Shown here: positions 27,884 through 36,469 of the stretch, piece by piece | How the letters are laid out: every line of letters begins with the position of its first letter | How positions within the stretch are numbered: position 1 is the stretch's first letter | The notes under the pieces: model-generated | Told to the model about the DNA's origin: nothing | What the model saw: the letters and a program-made list of their open reading frames with translations, nothing else | Databases searched by the model: none | NCBI RefSeq assembly: GCF_026242045.1 | Contig: NZ_JAPJDO010000020.1 | Span: 1-64,000 of the forward strand | Source: Mycobacterium pinniadriaticum | GTDB taxonomy: Bacteria; Actinomycetota; Actinomycetes; Mycobacteriales; Mycobacteriaceae | Length of the DNA: 64,000 bases | Direction of reading: 5' to 3' | Position numbers and translations under genes: made by a program

Positions 27884-29143
27884 TCACGCTCGCCGCTGGG
27901 CGACACCGCGCAGGGAGGTGTCCCGGACGTGGACGAGCGAGGCTCGCGCACCCAGATCGCGCAGGATGTTCTCCGGAATCCAGCTGACGCCGATGACGGC
28001 GCGCGCGAGCATCTCGTTCGACGGGCTGTCGATGCTGATTTCGCCAGTCCGGATGCCTTCGGCCAATAGCGATTTCATCTGGCTGACCCGCGTCGAGAAC
28101 AGCCAGCCGGGACTCGGGGTGTCCGGGGGAGACTGGCGCATCCACGCCAACTGGATGCGGAACTCGTCACCGAACCGGTCCAGCACGTTGGTGTGAATCC
28201 ATGCCATCGCGTCGATCTTCTCCAGCGGTGAGGAGTCCGAACGCAGAACACGGGTCCATCCCGGGGCGATCTTTTCGCCGAATGTCCGCATGATGTCGGC
28301 CAGCAGTTGATCTTTGGAACCGATCAGCCGATACACCGTTCCGGTGCCAAGGCCGGCCGCCGAGGCGATGTCCCTGATCGTCGTGAATTCAAAGCCTTTG
28401 CGCCCGAATTCGGCTCGGGCGACCGCCCTGATGCGGGTTCGCTCGTCGGCGGGGTCGTTCATCTCCTGCCACGACCGCACCACCTCGTCGGCCGCGAGGT
28501 AGGCGGGAGACCCGTCCAACTGTGCGTCGGTGACGGTATCGGTGGCCAGCCCCTCCAGCAGGATCCGGCAGAACAGGGCGGCGAGCTTGTCGGCGCCGGC
28601 ATTGTGCCGGATGACATCCAGGCCGACGTGCAGCATGGTTTGCACGAAGCGGTCGGCGAGCACCGGAAGGTCGACGTGCGGCCCGATATAGCCACTCCAC
28701 CGCGCGGCCCGCAGAGTCTGCAGGGTGGCCTGCAGAACCGCGGTGGGCCGCTGTCGGGCGAGTGCGGTCAATTCCGGATTCGGCGACGGGAACTCGTAGA
28801 ACGTCATCTGCAGCGCCGCCCGATGGGTCACCGCGCATTGGGCGATCGCCGAACCGAGATCGACGAGTCGGTCGAACACCGACGACGCGGCCGGATCGTC
28901 GAGCCGACTCTCGGCCTGCCCGGCGATCCGATCCAGATCGTCGTGGTAGCGCCTGAGCAACTCGACGAGGATTGCTTCTTTGGACTCGAAATGGTGGTAC
29001 AGGCTTCCCGCCTGTATGCCTGCCGCGTCGGCGATGTCCTGCAGTGACGTCCGCAGCCCGGAAACGGCGATCAGCGCGGCCGCGGACTGCAGTATCTCGG
29101 TGCGCCGGGCGCTGTCGCCGGACGACACGCCCGCAGGCTCCAC
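27884..29143 (-). CDS. Tandem double-TetR transcriptional regulator (two TetR units in one chain)
   Basis: A 419-residue regulator from a GTG at 29143 behind GGGAGGGG (a second in-frame GTG is at 29128); open sequence further upstream is antisense to the aldehyde dehydrogenase. Two complete TetR helix-turn-helix units occur in one frame: TSLQDIADAAGIQAGSLYHHF at residues 32-52 and FTTIRDIASAAGLGTGTVYR at about 253-272. Each is followed by a helical ligand-type domain. A single chain could therefore act as an internal dimer. It is divergent from the aldehyde dehydrogenase/P450/SDR operon, and GTTTGGTAAAC (29168-29178) plus cluster box 3 lie in the gap. Confidence 0.83.
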   Translation of the reverse strand: MEPAGVSSGDSARRTEILQSAAALIAVSGLRTSLQDIADAAGIQAGSLYHHFESKEAILVELLRRYHDDLDRIAGQAESRLDDPAASSVFDRLVDLGSAIAQCAVTHRAALQMTFYEFPSPNPELTALARQRPTAVLQATLQTLRAARWSGYIGPHVDLPVLADRFVQTMLHVGLDVIRHNAGADKLAALFCRILLEGLATDTVTDAQLDGSPAYLAADEVVRSWQEMNDPADERTRIRAVARAEFGRKGFEFTTIRDIASAAGLGTGTVYRLIGSKDQLLADIMRTFGEKIAPGWTRVLRSDSSPLEKIDAMAWIHTNVLDRFGDEFRIQLAWMRQSPPDTPSPGWLFSTRVSQMKSLLAEGIRTGEISIDSPSNEMLARAVIGVSWIPENILRDLGARASLVHVRDTSLRGVAQRRA

Positions 29144-29167
29144 GTCCCCTCCCAGGGCTGACCAGAT

Positions 29168-29178
29168 GTTTGGTAAAC
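29168..29178. promoter_or_regulatory. Inverted repeat GTTT-GGT-AAAC before the double-TetR gene
   Basis: An 11-bp inverted repeat 25 bp upstream of the GTG at 29143. Its GTTT/AAAC arms resemble those within the repeated cluster box, so it may be the autoregulatory site. Confidence 0.4.
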
Positions 29179-29247
29179 GGTAGCAGAACGCTGGCCGCCT
29201 GCAGGGCCCTCTATCGTTGACGACGGGTGAGGGACTGGGTATGGTCC

Positions 29248-29263
29248 GAACAAACGTTAGGTT
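29248..29263. promoter_or_regulatory. Repeated cluster box, copy 3
   Basis: AACAAACGTTAGGTTT lies 22 bp before the ATG of the aldehyde dehydrogenase. It is identical to copy 1 at 15 of 16 positions although nearly 6 kb away. Confidence 0.6.
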
Positions 29264-29285
29264 TGGTATTCCATGGGCAGAAACA

Positions 29286-30761
29286 ATGGCTGACACACGC
29301 TTTGAGACGAAGATGATGATCGACGCCAAGCTCGTCGACGGTGCGGCGGGCACCTTCACCAACATCAACCCGGCGACCGAGGAAGTCCTCGGCGAGGTGG
29401 CCGATGCGTCGAGGGCGGACATGCACCGCGCCATCGACGCGGCGCGGCGGGCCTTCGACGACACCGATTGGGCCACCAACCATGCCTTCCGCCAGAAGTG
29501 CCTGCTGCAGCTGCAGGATGCGCTGGAGGGTGAGCAGGAAGAGCTGCGTGAGGAACTCATCCTCGAGGTCGGCTGTCCACGTGCCATCACCCACGGACCG
29601 CAACTGGATGCGCCGCTGGCGGACGCGCTGCGGTACCCGGCCCAGCTCATCGACGAATATCCCTGGGAAACCTCGTTGGGTGACGCGGTGGTGTCGGTCA
29701 CCGGTGTCAACACCACCCGCAAGGTCTGGCGTGAACCGGTGGGTGTCGTCGGCGCGATCGTCCCGTGGAACTTCCCGTTCGAGGTCACCATCCAGAAGAT
29801 CGGTCAGGCACTGGGGACCGGCAACACCATCGTGCTGAAGCCGGCGCCCAACACGCCCTACAACGCGACCCGGCTGGGCCGGCTGATCGCCGAGAACACC
29901 GACATCCCGCCGGGCGTGGTCAACGTCGTCACCGCATCGGACCATTTCGTCGGCGAGGAACTCACGCTGTCGCCGAAGGTCGACATGATCTCGTTCACCG
30001 GATCGACGGTGGTCGGGCAGCGGATCATGGAAAAGGGCGCCGCGACGATGAAGCGCCTGTTCCTCGAACTCGGTGGCAAATCGGCGACCATCGTGCTCGA
30101 GGACGCGGATTTCGCACTCGGCTGCATGATGGGCATCGCGCCCTGCATGCACGCCGGCCAGGGTTGTGCCAACCCCACCCGGTTGCTCTTGCCCCGGTCC
30201 CGCTACGACGAGGGGGTGGAGATTCTCCGCGGCATCTACGAAGGTGTCGCCGCCGGTGATCCGCAAGACCCGGGAACCCTGTGCGGCCCGGTGATCTCCG
30301 ATCGGCAGCGCAGCCGCATCCGCGGCTACATCGGCAAGGGTGTGGAGGAGGGCGCAACCCTGCTCGTCGGTGGAGCCGAGGCACCCGAAGGGCTCGACAA
30401 GGGATTTTTCGTCAAGCCAACGCTTTTCGTGAACGTCGACAACTCCATGACGATCGCGCAGGAAGAGATCTTCGGCCCGGTGCTCTCGGTGATTCCGTTC
30501 GACGACGAGGACGACGCGGTGCGCATCGCCAACGACAGCCCCTACGGTCTGGCCGGCAATGTCATGGCGGGCACGCTGGAGGGTGCCCTGGCGGTGGCCA
30601 GACGCCTGCGTGCCGGGTTCATCGGTCTGAACGGCACGGCCGGATACGGCGCCGATACACCGTTCGGCGGATACAAGGCCAGCGGCGTGGGCCGACAGAA
30701 CGGTATTGCCGGATTCGACCAGTACACCGAGATCAAATCGGTTGCCTACCCCGCGAATTAG
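29286..30761 (+). CDS. Aldehyde dehydrogenase (NAD(P)-dependent)
   Basis: A 491-residue ALDH from the ATG at 29286 (MADTRFETKMMIDAKLVDG); longer frames would cross the regulatory box. VGAIVPWNFPFEVTIQK is the cofactor and substrate-channel segment, LELGGKSATIVLEDAD carries the general-base Glu, HAGQGCANPTRLLLPRSR the nucleophilic Cys, and EEIFGPVLSVIPFDDEDDA the C-terminal signature. It should oxidise an aldehyde to an acid. It is the first gene of an operon with a P450 and a mycofactocin-type SDR, consistent with stepwise oxidation of a P450-derived alcohol. Confidence 0.93.
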   Translation: MADTRFETKMMIDAKLVDGAAGTFTNINPATEEVLGEVADASRADMHRAIDAARRAFDDTDWATNHAFRQKCLLQLQDALEGEQEELREELILEVGCPRAITHGPQLDAPLADALRYPAQLIDEYPWETSLGDAVVSVTGVNTTRKVWREPVGVVGAIVPWNFPFEVTIQKIGQALGTGNTIVLKPAPNTPYNATRLGRLIAENTDIPPGVVNVVTASDHFVGEELTLSPKVDMISFTGSTVVGQRIMEKGAATMKRLFLELGGKSATIVLEDADFALGCMMGIAPCMHAGQGCANPTRLLLPRSRYDEGVEILRGIYEGVAAGDPQDPGTLCGPVISDRQRSRIRGYIGKGVEEGATLLVGGAEAPEGLDKGFFVKPTLFVNVDNSMTIAQEEIFGPVLSVIPFDDEDDAVRIANDSPYGLAGNVMAGTLEGALAVARRLRAGFIGLNGTAGYGADTPFGGYKASGVGRQNGIAGFDQYTEIKSVAYPAN

Positions 30762-30772
30762 GAGATCTTGTT

Positions 30773-32071
30773 TTGACCCCTGCAGATGGTCGCCGGCCCG
30801 GCGGCTCCGACTTCGACGTCGTGGATTTCTTCACCGACGAGGCGCTTGTACCCGACCCCTATCCGTACTTCGATCACCTGCGGTCGAAATGCCCGGTGAC
30901 GCCGGCCACTGCCTTCAACGTGCTGGCCGTCACCGGCTACGACGCAGCACTGAGCGTGTACAAGAATCCGGCGTTCTCGTCGTGCGTATCGGTCGCAGGG
31001 CCGTTCTCGGGCATGCCGATCACCCCGGGTGAGATCGATGACGTCACCGAGCTGATCGAGCAGCACAGCGCCAACGTTCCGATGGCCGAACACATCACGT
31101 CGCAGGACCCGCCGCTGCACACCCGCACCCGCAGCTTGATGAACACACTGATCACGCCCAAGCGCCTCAAAGAAAACGAAGACTTCATGTGGCGGCTGGC
31201 CGACCAGCAGCTGGACACCTTCATCGCCAAGGGGCAGTGCGAATTCCTGGCCGACTATGCAAAGCCCTTTTCGCTGCTGGTCATTGCCGACCTGCTGGGG
31301 GTACCCGCAGAGGACCACGAGGACTTCAAGACGGTGTTCGCCAATGAGACCGTCGGTGAACTCGGCAAGGATGCGCCCACCTCGCACAACCCGCTGGAGT
31401 GGCTGAACGACAGGTTCTACCGCTATCTCGACGAACGCAGACGCGCGCCCCGCGAGGACGTGCTCACCGGACTCGCGCTGGCGAAATACGAAGACGGGTC
31501 GACACCCGATCTCGCGGACGTGGTGAACCTGTCGACCTTCCTCTTCGCTGCCGGAAGTGAGACGACGACGAAGCTGGTGAGCTCGGCGGTGCGGTTCATC
31601 GGTGACAACCCGGGATTCGAACAAGCGCTACGCGACGACCGCAGCACGATTCCGGCGTTCCTCGAAGAGACCCTGCGGATGGAAAGCCCGGTCAAGGCCC
31701 ATTTCCGGATGGCGCGCACGACAACGACGATCGGCGATGTGACCGTCCCGGCCGGCACGACCGTGATGCTGCTGCCGGGTGCCTGCAACCGGGACGCCGA
31801 GAAGTTCGAGCAGCCGCACGAGTTTCGCGCCGACCGGCCGAACGTGCGCGAGCACATCGCGTTCATCCGCGGTGCACACTCCTGCCCGGGCGCACCGCTG
31901 GCCAGGGCCGAGGGACGAATTTCGCTGAACCGGATCCTGGATCGCATGAAAGACATCAGGATTTCAGAAACCGACCACGGTCCTGCCGACAACCGGCATT
32001 ACCGATACGAGCCGACGTTCATCATGCGCGGGCTCAGCGAACTGCACATCACGTTCACGCCGGTCGGCTGA
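30773..32071 (+). CDS. Cytochrome P450, cluster member 2
   Basis: A 432-residue P450. The TTG at 30773 has AGGAG at 8-bp spacing and lies 11 bp after the ALDH stop; the open frame upstream is ALDH sequence in another phase. The I-helix is FAAGSETTTKLVSS, the ExxR helix EETLRMESPVKAH, and the heme loop FIRGAHSCPGAPLARAEGR, with Pro after the axial Cys. It is not closely similar to the paired P450s at 26690 and 34611. Probably hydroxylates or further oxidises the same pathway compound. Confidence 0.92.
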   Translation: MTPADGRRPGGSDFDVVDFFTDEALVPDPYPYFDHLRSKCPVTPATAFNVLAVTGYDAALSVYKNPAFSSCVSVAGPFSGMPITPGEIDDVTELIEQHSANVPMAEHITSQDPPLHTRTRSLMNTLITPKRLKENEDFMWRLADQQLDTFIAKGQCEFLADYAKPFSLLVIADLLGVPAEDHEDFKTVFANETVGELGKDAPTSHNPLEWLNDRFYRYLDERRRAPREDVLTGLALAKYEDGSTPDLADVVNLSTFLFAAGSETTTKLVSSAVRFIGDNPGFEQALRDDRSTIPAFLEETLRMESPVKAHFRMARTTTTIGDVTVPAGTTVMLLPGACNRDAEKFEQPHEFRADRPNVREHIAFIRGAHSCPGAPLARAEGRISLNRILDRMKDIRISETDHGPADNRHYRYEPTFIMRGLSELHITFTPVG

Positions 32072-32095
32072 CCAGGCCGCAGAGAGGGAGACAGG

Positions 32096-32977
32096 ATGAC
32101 CGGAAAGCTGGAGGGCAAGGTCGCTTTCATCACCGGCGCGGCGCGCGGGCAGGGCCGGGCACACGCGATCGCGATGTCCAGGGAAGGTGCCGACATCATC
32201 GCCGTCGACATCTGCCGCGACATTCCGTCGAACCCCTATCCATTGGCCACGCCCGACGACCTGGCCGAGACCGAGCGCTCGATCAAGGAGATCGGCCGTC
32301 GAGTCCTGGCGCGAGTGGCCGACGTCCGCGAGCGCCACGAACTGCGCGACGCCGTCGAGGCGGGTGTGGCCGATTTCGGCAAGATCGACATCGTCGTCGC
32401 CAACGCCGGAATCCTGCCGATGGCGATGGGGCGTCCGCACGACGCGATGTCATTCGTCGACGCCAGCGATGTGGACCTGCTCGGTGTGATGAACACCGTC
32501 GCCGTCACGGTTCCGCACCTGCCCAGCGGGGCGTCGGTCATCATCACCGGTTCGACGGCCGGCATGATCCGGGGGACCACCGACAATCCGAACATGGGGC
32601 CCGGTGGACGCGGGTATGGCTGGAGCAAGCGGGTGATCATCGAGTACGTCGAAGAAATGTCGCTGGCGCTGGCGGACAGAATGATCCGCGTCAACGCGAT
32701 CCACCCGACCAACTGCAACACCCACCTGCTGCAGAACGACGGGATGTACAGCATGTTCCGGCCCGACCTGACTCAAGCGGGCAAGCAGGCCAGCCGTGAA
32801 GACGCCGAGCCGTTGTTCACGCTCTTCCAGGCGATGCCGATCCCGTACATCGAGCCTGAGGACATGGCCAACCTCGGCGTGTTCCTCGCCAGCGACGACA
32901 GCCGCTACATCACCGGGCAGCAGATCCGCGTGGATGCCGGCTCATTGCTCAAGTGGCCCAACGGCCCTGGGGGATAG
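32096..32977 (+). CDS. Mycofactocin-coupled SDR-family dehydrogenase
   Basis: A 293-residue SDR behind AGAGGGAG. GKVAFITGAARGQGRAHAIAMSREGADIIAVDIC is the hallmark start of the mycofactocin-coupled SDR family (carveol-dehydrogenase type), whose tightly held NAD is recycled by mycofactocin rather than exchanged. NAGILPM, the Ser in ITGSTAGM, YGWSKR (catalytic Tyr and Lys) and the closing ITGQQIRVDAGSL are present. An alcohol oxidation step is expected, with the mft genes elsewhere in the genome. It follows the P450 by 24 bp. Confidence 0.88.
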   Translation: MTGKLEGKVAFITGAARGQGRAHAIAMSREGADIIAVDICRDIPSNPYPLATPDDLAETERSIKEIGRRVLARVADVRERHELRDAVEAGVADFGKIDIVVANAGILPMAMGRPHDAMSFVDASDVDLLGVMNTVAVTVPHLPSGASVIITGSTAGMIRGTTDNPNMGPGGRGYGWSKRVIIEYVEEMSLALADRMIRVNAIHPTNCNTHLLQNDGMYSMFRPDLTQAGKQASREDAEPLFTLFQAMPIPYIEPEDMANLGVFLASDDSRYITGQQIRVDAGSLLKWPNGPGG

Positions 32978-32983
32978 CGGCAT

Positions 32984-33643
32984 TCAGCCGGGCCGGTGCA
33001 GGAAGCCGTGCAGAGTCGCCTGCACCAGCTCGTCGATGATCGCCTCCCGCGACGGCGGCCGGGTCCCGAAGAAGGTCGACCGCAGCGCCACCATGCCGAC
33101 GATCATCGCGACGGTCGAATGCGCGGGCAGATCCGGCTGATTCGAGCGCAACCCGCGCAGGCTCATGCCCTCTGCACTGATCTGGCCGAGCACGCTGAGG
33201 GCGCGGCGGATGTCGGCGATGCCGGCGGCCTCGATGTCGTCCTCGCTGAGCCCCTCGGATGCCACGAGGGTCAGGACCAGACCCTGATGCTCGACCAGAA
33301 CGTCATACAGCGGGCCGATGAATTGGCGCGACAGCTCCTCCTCGTCGGTGTCCTCGGGGACTATCGCCTGCCAGGTCTCCCGGAATTCGTCGAGGAAGCT
33401 GGTGAACGGCACGACGAGGGCTTCTCGGAACAGCCCGGCTTTGGAGCCGAAGTGGCGGAACAGCAGATATTCGCTCACGCCGGCGGCCTCGGCGATCTCG
33501 CGAGTGGTGGTAGCGCGATAATCCTTGCGCGCGAACAGATCACGTGCCGCATCGAGCAGCAGTCGGCGCGCCTCACCGCGCGCGCGCCGGCCGGCCTGGA
33601 CCTCGGCGGCGCTCTGCTTCTTGACGGCTTTGTGTTGGGGCAC
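32984..33643 (-). CDS. TetR-family transcriptional regulator
   Basis: A 219-residue regulator. RRLLLDAARDLFARKDYRATTTREIAEAAGVSEYLLFRHFGSKAGLFREAL is a complete TetR helix-turn-helix near residues 25-75. A basic leader (MPQHKAVKKQ) precedes it. The stop lies 6 bp from the convergent SDR. In the divergent direction, 77 bp away, is the microprotein/AveC-like/P450 operon, with a 20-bp perfect palindrome between them, so this protein probably controls that operon and itself. Confidence 0.87.
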   Translation of the reverse strand: MPQHKAVKKQSAAEVQAGRRARGEARRLLLDAARDLFARKDYRATTTREIAEAAGVSEYLLFRHFGSKAGLFREALVVPFTSFLDEFRETWQAIVPEDTDEEELSRQFIGPLYDVLVEHQGLVLTLVASEGLSEDDIEAAGIADIRRALSVLGQISAEGMSLRGLRSNQPDLPAHSTVAMIVGMVALRSTFFGTRPPSREAIIDELVQATLHGFLHRPG

Positions 33644-33680
33644 CGGTTTTCACCATAGTCGGGCCTTGACCGCTCGCGAT

Positions 33681-33700
33681 GTAATAGTGTCCACTATTAC
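33681..33700. promoter_or_regulatory. Perfect palindromic operator GTAATAGTG-TC-CACTATTAC
   Basis: A 20-bp perfect inverted repeat (9-bp arms, 2-bp centre) in the divergent gap between the TetR gene and the membrane microprotein. It is A/T-rich against a GC-rich background. Its position 20 bp before the GTG at 33721 suits repression of both promoters. Confidence 0.75.
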
Positions 33701-33720
33701 TGATTCCGAAAGGGGCCGAT

Positions 33721-33816
33721 GTGGGCGCAGTAATCATGCTCGGCACGTTGTTGGGTCTGATCGTGCTGATCTTCGGTGTGGTCATCTACTTTGATCCGGA
33801 AGCACGGGATCGATGA
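33721..33816 (+). CDS. 31-residue single-pass membrane microprotein
   Basis: GTG at 33721 behind GAAAGGGG opens a 31-codon frame: a hydrophobic span MLGTLLGLIVLIFGVVIYF followed by the polar tail DPEARDR. Its stop overlaps the start of the next gene (ATGA at 33813), which argues strongly for real translation. It has the form of a one-helix membrane peptide with the N-terminus probably outside and the charged tail inside. I know of no named family. It could stabilise the AveC-like membrane protein encoded next. Confidence 0.7.
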   Translation: MGAVIMLGTLLGLIVLIFGVVIYFDPEARDR

Positions 33817-34601
33817 ACACCGGGCTGACGCCGGTGATGATCGCCGGCCTTTCATTCGCCTACATCGGCGGCGTGGTGTTGCTGGCTGTCGGTGGGTATT
33901 TGAGCGTCCGTCGCAGCCGAATCCACCCGCTGCTGTTGGTTTCGATCTCGGCGATCTCCTTCTCGTGGATCGAGGCGCCGTACGACTGGGCGATGTACGC
34001 ACAGTTCCCGCCCGCGCTCCCGCGGATGCCGTCGTGGTGGCCGATGAACATGACCTGGGGCGGCGGTCTGCCGTCCTCGGTGCCCATCGGCTACATCTCG
34101 TACTTCGTGTTTCCGGCGCTGATCGGCGCGGCCATCGGCCGGTGGTTGGTGAAGCGCTTCGGGTGGCGGCGGCCGCAGACCTTGTTGGCTGTCGGCTTCG
34201 CCGTCGGATTCTGCTGGGCGTTCTTCTTCAACGCCGTCGTCGGTGCCCAGCTCGGGGTCTTCTACTACGGCTATGTGATCCCCGGGCTGGCGATCTTCGA
34301 GGGAACCAAACACCAGTACCCGATCTATGACTCCATCGCGATGGGTGTGCAGATGATGGTGTTCGCCTACCTGCTCGGGCGCACCGACGAGCAGGGCCGC
34401 AATGTCATCGAAATGTGGGCAGACAAGCGATCCTCGGGCCGGGTCGGCGCCGCGTTGCTCTCGATTGCGGCGGTCATCGTCGTTGGACACGTCATGTACG
34501 GGGCCGTCTTCGCGCCGCACCTCGCGACGAAGCTGGGCGGCTATGTGACCGTCGGCCCGACCGAGCAGCTCTTCCCGGGCGTGCCGAACCAACCCAGATA
34601 G
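33813..34601 (+). CDS. Spirocyclase AveC-like polytopic membrane protein
   Basis: A 262-residue membrane protein with about six or seven hydrophobic helices. The loop WIEAPYDWAMYAQFPPALPRMPSWWPMNM and the later EGTKHQYPIYDSIAMGVQMMVFAY fit the family named after AveC of avermectin biosynthesis, which in mycobacteria accompanies P450 genes. The mycobacterial function is unknown; spiroketal formation is only the Streptomyces precedent. It overlaps the microprotein by 4 bp and is followed after 9 bp by P450 member 3, so the three form one operon behind the 33681 palindrome. Confidence 0.65.
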   Translation: MNTGLTPVMIAGLSFAYIGGVVLLAVGGYLSVRRSRIHPLLLVSISAISFSWIEAPYDWAMYAQFPPALPRMPSWWPMNMTWGGGLPSSVPIGYISYFVFPALIGAAIGRWLVKRFGWRRPQTLLAVGFAVGFCWAFFFNAVVGAQLGVFYYGYVIPGLAIFEGTKHQYPIYDSIAMGVQMMVFAYLLGRTDEQGRNVIEMWADKRSSGRVGAALLSIAAVIVVGHVMYGAVFAPHLATKLGGYVTVGPTEQLFPGVPNQPR

Positions 34602-34610
34602 GTCCACATT

Positions 34611-35807
34611 GTGAACAACGGCGCGACTGTCGAGTTGTACTACGACCCTTTCGATTTCGCGATCGACGACAACCCATACCCGGTGTGGCGGCGGATGCGC
34701 GACGAGGCGCCGCTGTACTTAAACGACAAGCACGGCTTCTATGCCCTGAGCCGATACGACGACGTGTCGAGAGCCCTTCCGGACTGGGAGACCTACCGAT
34801 CCGGTCGGGGCACGACGCTGGACATCCTGGCCAGCGGCATCGAGGTGCCACCGGGAATCCTGCTCTTCGAAGATCCACCGCTGCACGATCTACACCGACG
34901 CCTGCTGTCCCGGGTGTTCACCCCGCGGCGCATGCTGGCCGTCGAGGATCTGGTGCGCGGCCTTTGTGCACGCGCGCTCGACCCGCTTCGGGACAGCTAC
35001 GGTTTCGACTTCGTCAGCGATCTCGGTGCGATCATGCCGATGCGGACGATCGGCTACCTCCTGGGCATTCCCGAGGACGGCCAGCAGGCCATTCGCGACC
35101 GCAACGACAGTCGGATCACGGTCGACGCCGAAGCGGGCGACATCAGTCCGACGATCTTCCAGGACGCAATCGCGGAGTTCGCCGAGTACATCGAGTGGCG
35201 CTCGGCCCACCCCTCCGATGACTTGATGACCGACCTGCTCAACGCCGAGGTCGAGGAACCGGACGGGACTCGCCGGCGGCTGGAACGCACGGAGGTGCTC
35301 GCCTACACCGCGATGATCGCCGGCGCGGGCAATGAAACCACGGCCCGGCTCATCGGATTCATGGGCCAGTTGCTGGGTGAACACCCCGAGCAACGGCACG
35401 AACTCGTCGAGGATCCGTCGCTGATCGCATCGGCGGTGGAGGAGACGCTGCGCTATGAGCCGCCGTCGCCGGTCCAGGCGCGCTACGTGGTGCGCGACGT
35501 CGAGCTGTACGGGCACACCGTCCCCGGGGGATCGCACATGCTCCTGCTCAACGGGTCGGCGAACCGGGACGATTCGCGGTTCACCGACGCGGACCGCTTC
35601 GACATCCACCGCACGGGTGGGCATCTGAGCTTCGGTCAGGGGCTGCATTTCTGCCTCGGGTCGGCGCTCGCGCGGCTCGAAGCGCGGGTGGCCTTCGAGG
35701 AGGTCCTCACGAGGTGGACTGACTGGGACGTGGACTACGAGAATGCCAGCAGGGCAAGGACATCCAGCGTGCGGGGCTGGGCGCGGCTGCCGGTCAGGAC
35801 ACGGTAG
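34611..35807 (+). CDS. Cytochrome P450, cluster member 3
   Basis: A 398-residue P450 from a GTG at 34611. It is a close paralogue of the P450 at 26690: LYYDPFDFAIDDNPYPVWRR, LFEDPPLHDLHRRLLSRVFTPRRM, I-helix AGAGNETTARLIG, ExxR EETLRYEPPSPVQARY and heme loop LSFGQGLHFCLGSALARLE. The pair looks like a duplication within the cluster followed by capture under different regulators. It overlaps the convergent DUF2306-like gene by 14 bp. Confidence 0.93.
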   Translation: MNNGATVELYYDPFDFAIDDNPYPVWRRMRDEAPLYLNDKHGFYALSRYDDVSRALPDWETYRSGRGTTLDILASGIEVPPGILLFEDPPLHDLHRRLLSRVFTPRRMLAVEDLVRGLCARALDPLRDSYGFDFVSDLGAIMPMRTIGYLLGIPEDGQQAIRDRNDSRITVDAEAGDISPTIFQDAIAEFAEYIEWRSAHPSDDLMTDLLNAEVEEPDGTRRRLERTEVLAYTAMIAGAGNETTARLIGFMGQLLGEHPEQRHELVEDPSLIASAVEETLRYEPPSPVQARYVVRDVELYGHTVPGGSHMLLLNGSANRDDSRFTDADRFDIHRTGGHLSFGQGLHFCLGSALARLEARVAFEEVLTRWTDWDVDYENASRARTSSVRGWARLPVRTR

Positions 35808-36414
35808 CCGGCTGGCGATTCAGCCACCGTCGCACCGTGAAGAACGGTGTCGTCCAGCCGAGCCACGCGCCGAGGCCTGCGGCGAACCACACGTAGTGGT
35901 CCTTGTTGCCGTCAAAGACTATGTCCTGCAACGGCTGCAATGCGATGAAGATGATCGGTGTCCAGATTCGATTGGTGATGATGGACAACGCCAGCGTGGC
36001 GCTGAGGATCATCTGGCGGCGATGCTCGCGGAATCGGTGCTGTCGTGCCACGAGACACCCGGTCGTCGTGAACCACAGCCAGAGGCTGGCCAGCACGACG
36101 TTGCTCACCGCCAGGAACGGCCCGAACGGGGTCGCCGCACCGATGACCAGTGCGCAGACGGCTGCCGGGATGGCGGCGGCCACGTAGACGTGACCGCACC
36201 GGCGGTGCAGCGCCGGATGCCGGGCACGGAGCCCCGGCCAGAGCTGAACGACGGTCAGCACCATCGCCATCGCGGCCAGCATCACGTGCCCGACCAGCAG
36301 CGGGTAGTGCAGCGCGAATGTCGCCGGCACCCGGGTATGGCCGGTGACATAAGGCGGCAGGGAGAAGGCGAGGAATGCCACGACAACCACGGCAAGCACC
36401 TTTGCGTATGTCAT
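35794..36414 (-). CDS. DUF2306-like polytopic membrane protein
   Basis: A 206-residue protein with about five or six membrane helices: VLAVVVVAFLAFSLPPYV, HYPLLVGHVMLAAMAMVLTVVQLWPGLRARHPALHRRCGHVYVAAAIP and more. Histidines in LVGHVML and HRRCGHVYV are conserved in DUF2306-type proteins and hint at heme or metal binding; function unknown. I chose the ATG at 36414; a TTG at 36420 is also open. The start lies inside a palindromic operator shared with the divergent TetR gene, so the transcript is short-leadered or leaderless and probably repressed by that TetR. Confidence 0.7.
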   Translation of the reverse strand: MTYAKVLAVVVVAFLAFSLPPYVTGHTRVPATFALHYPLLVGHVMLAAMAMVLTVVQLWPGLRARHPALHRRCGHVYVAAAIPAAVCALVIGAATPFGPFLAVSNVVLASLWLWFTTTGCLVARQHRFREHRRQMILSATLALSIITNRIWTPIIFIALQPLQDIVFDGNKDHYVWFAAGLGAWLGWTTPFFTVRRWLNRQPATVS

Positions 36415-36421
36415 ACGCAAA
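36401..36421. promoter_or_regulatory. Palindromic operator 1 (TTTGCGTATG / CATACGCAAA)
   Basis: A perfect inverted repeat with 10-bp arms and a single central T. It covers the start of the DUF2306-like gene. A second related site lies 19 bp away centre to centre. Confidence 0.75.
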
Positions 36422-36422
36422 A

Positions 36423-36437
36423 GCGTACGTCATACGC
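36423..36437. promoter_or_regulatory. Palindromic operator 2 (GCGTACG-T-CATACGC)
   Basis: A 15-bp inverted repeat with one arm mismatch, the same core as operator 1. It lies 33 bp before the TetR start at 36470. Confidence 0.65.
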
Positions 36438-36469
36438 ATCACCGGTGCGCGTCGTTTAGGCTGAATGCG

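Noticed and set aside
29144..29791. Upstream extension of the double-TetR frame
   Set aside because: The extra sequence is antisense to the aldehyde dehydrogenase and has no TetR-like features; the GTG at 29143 has a ribosome site.
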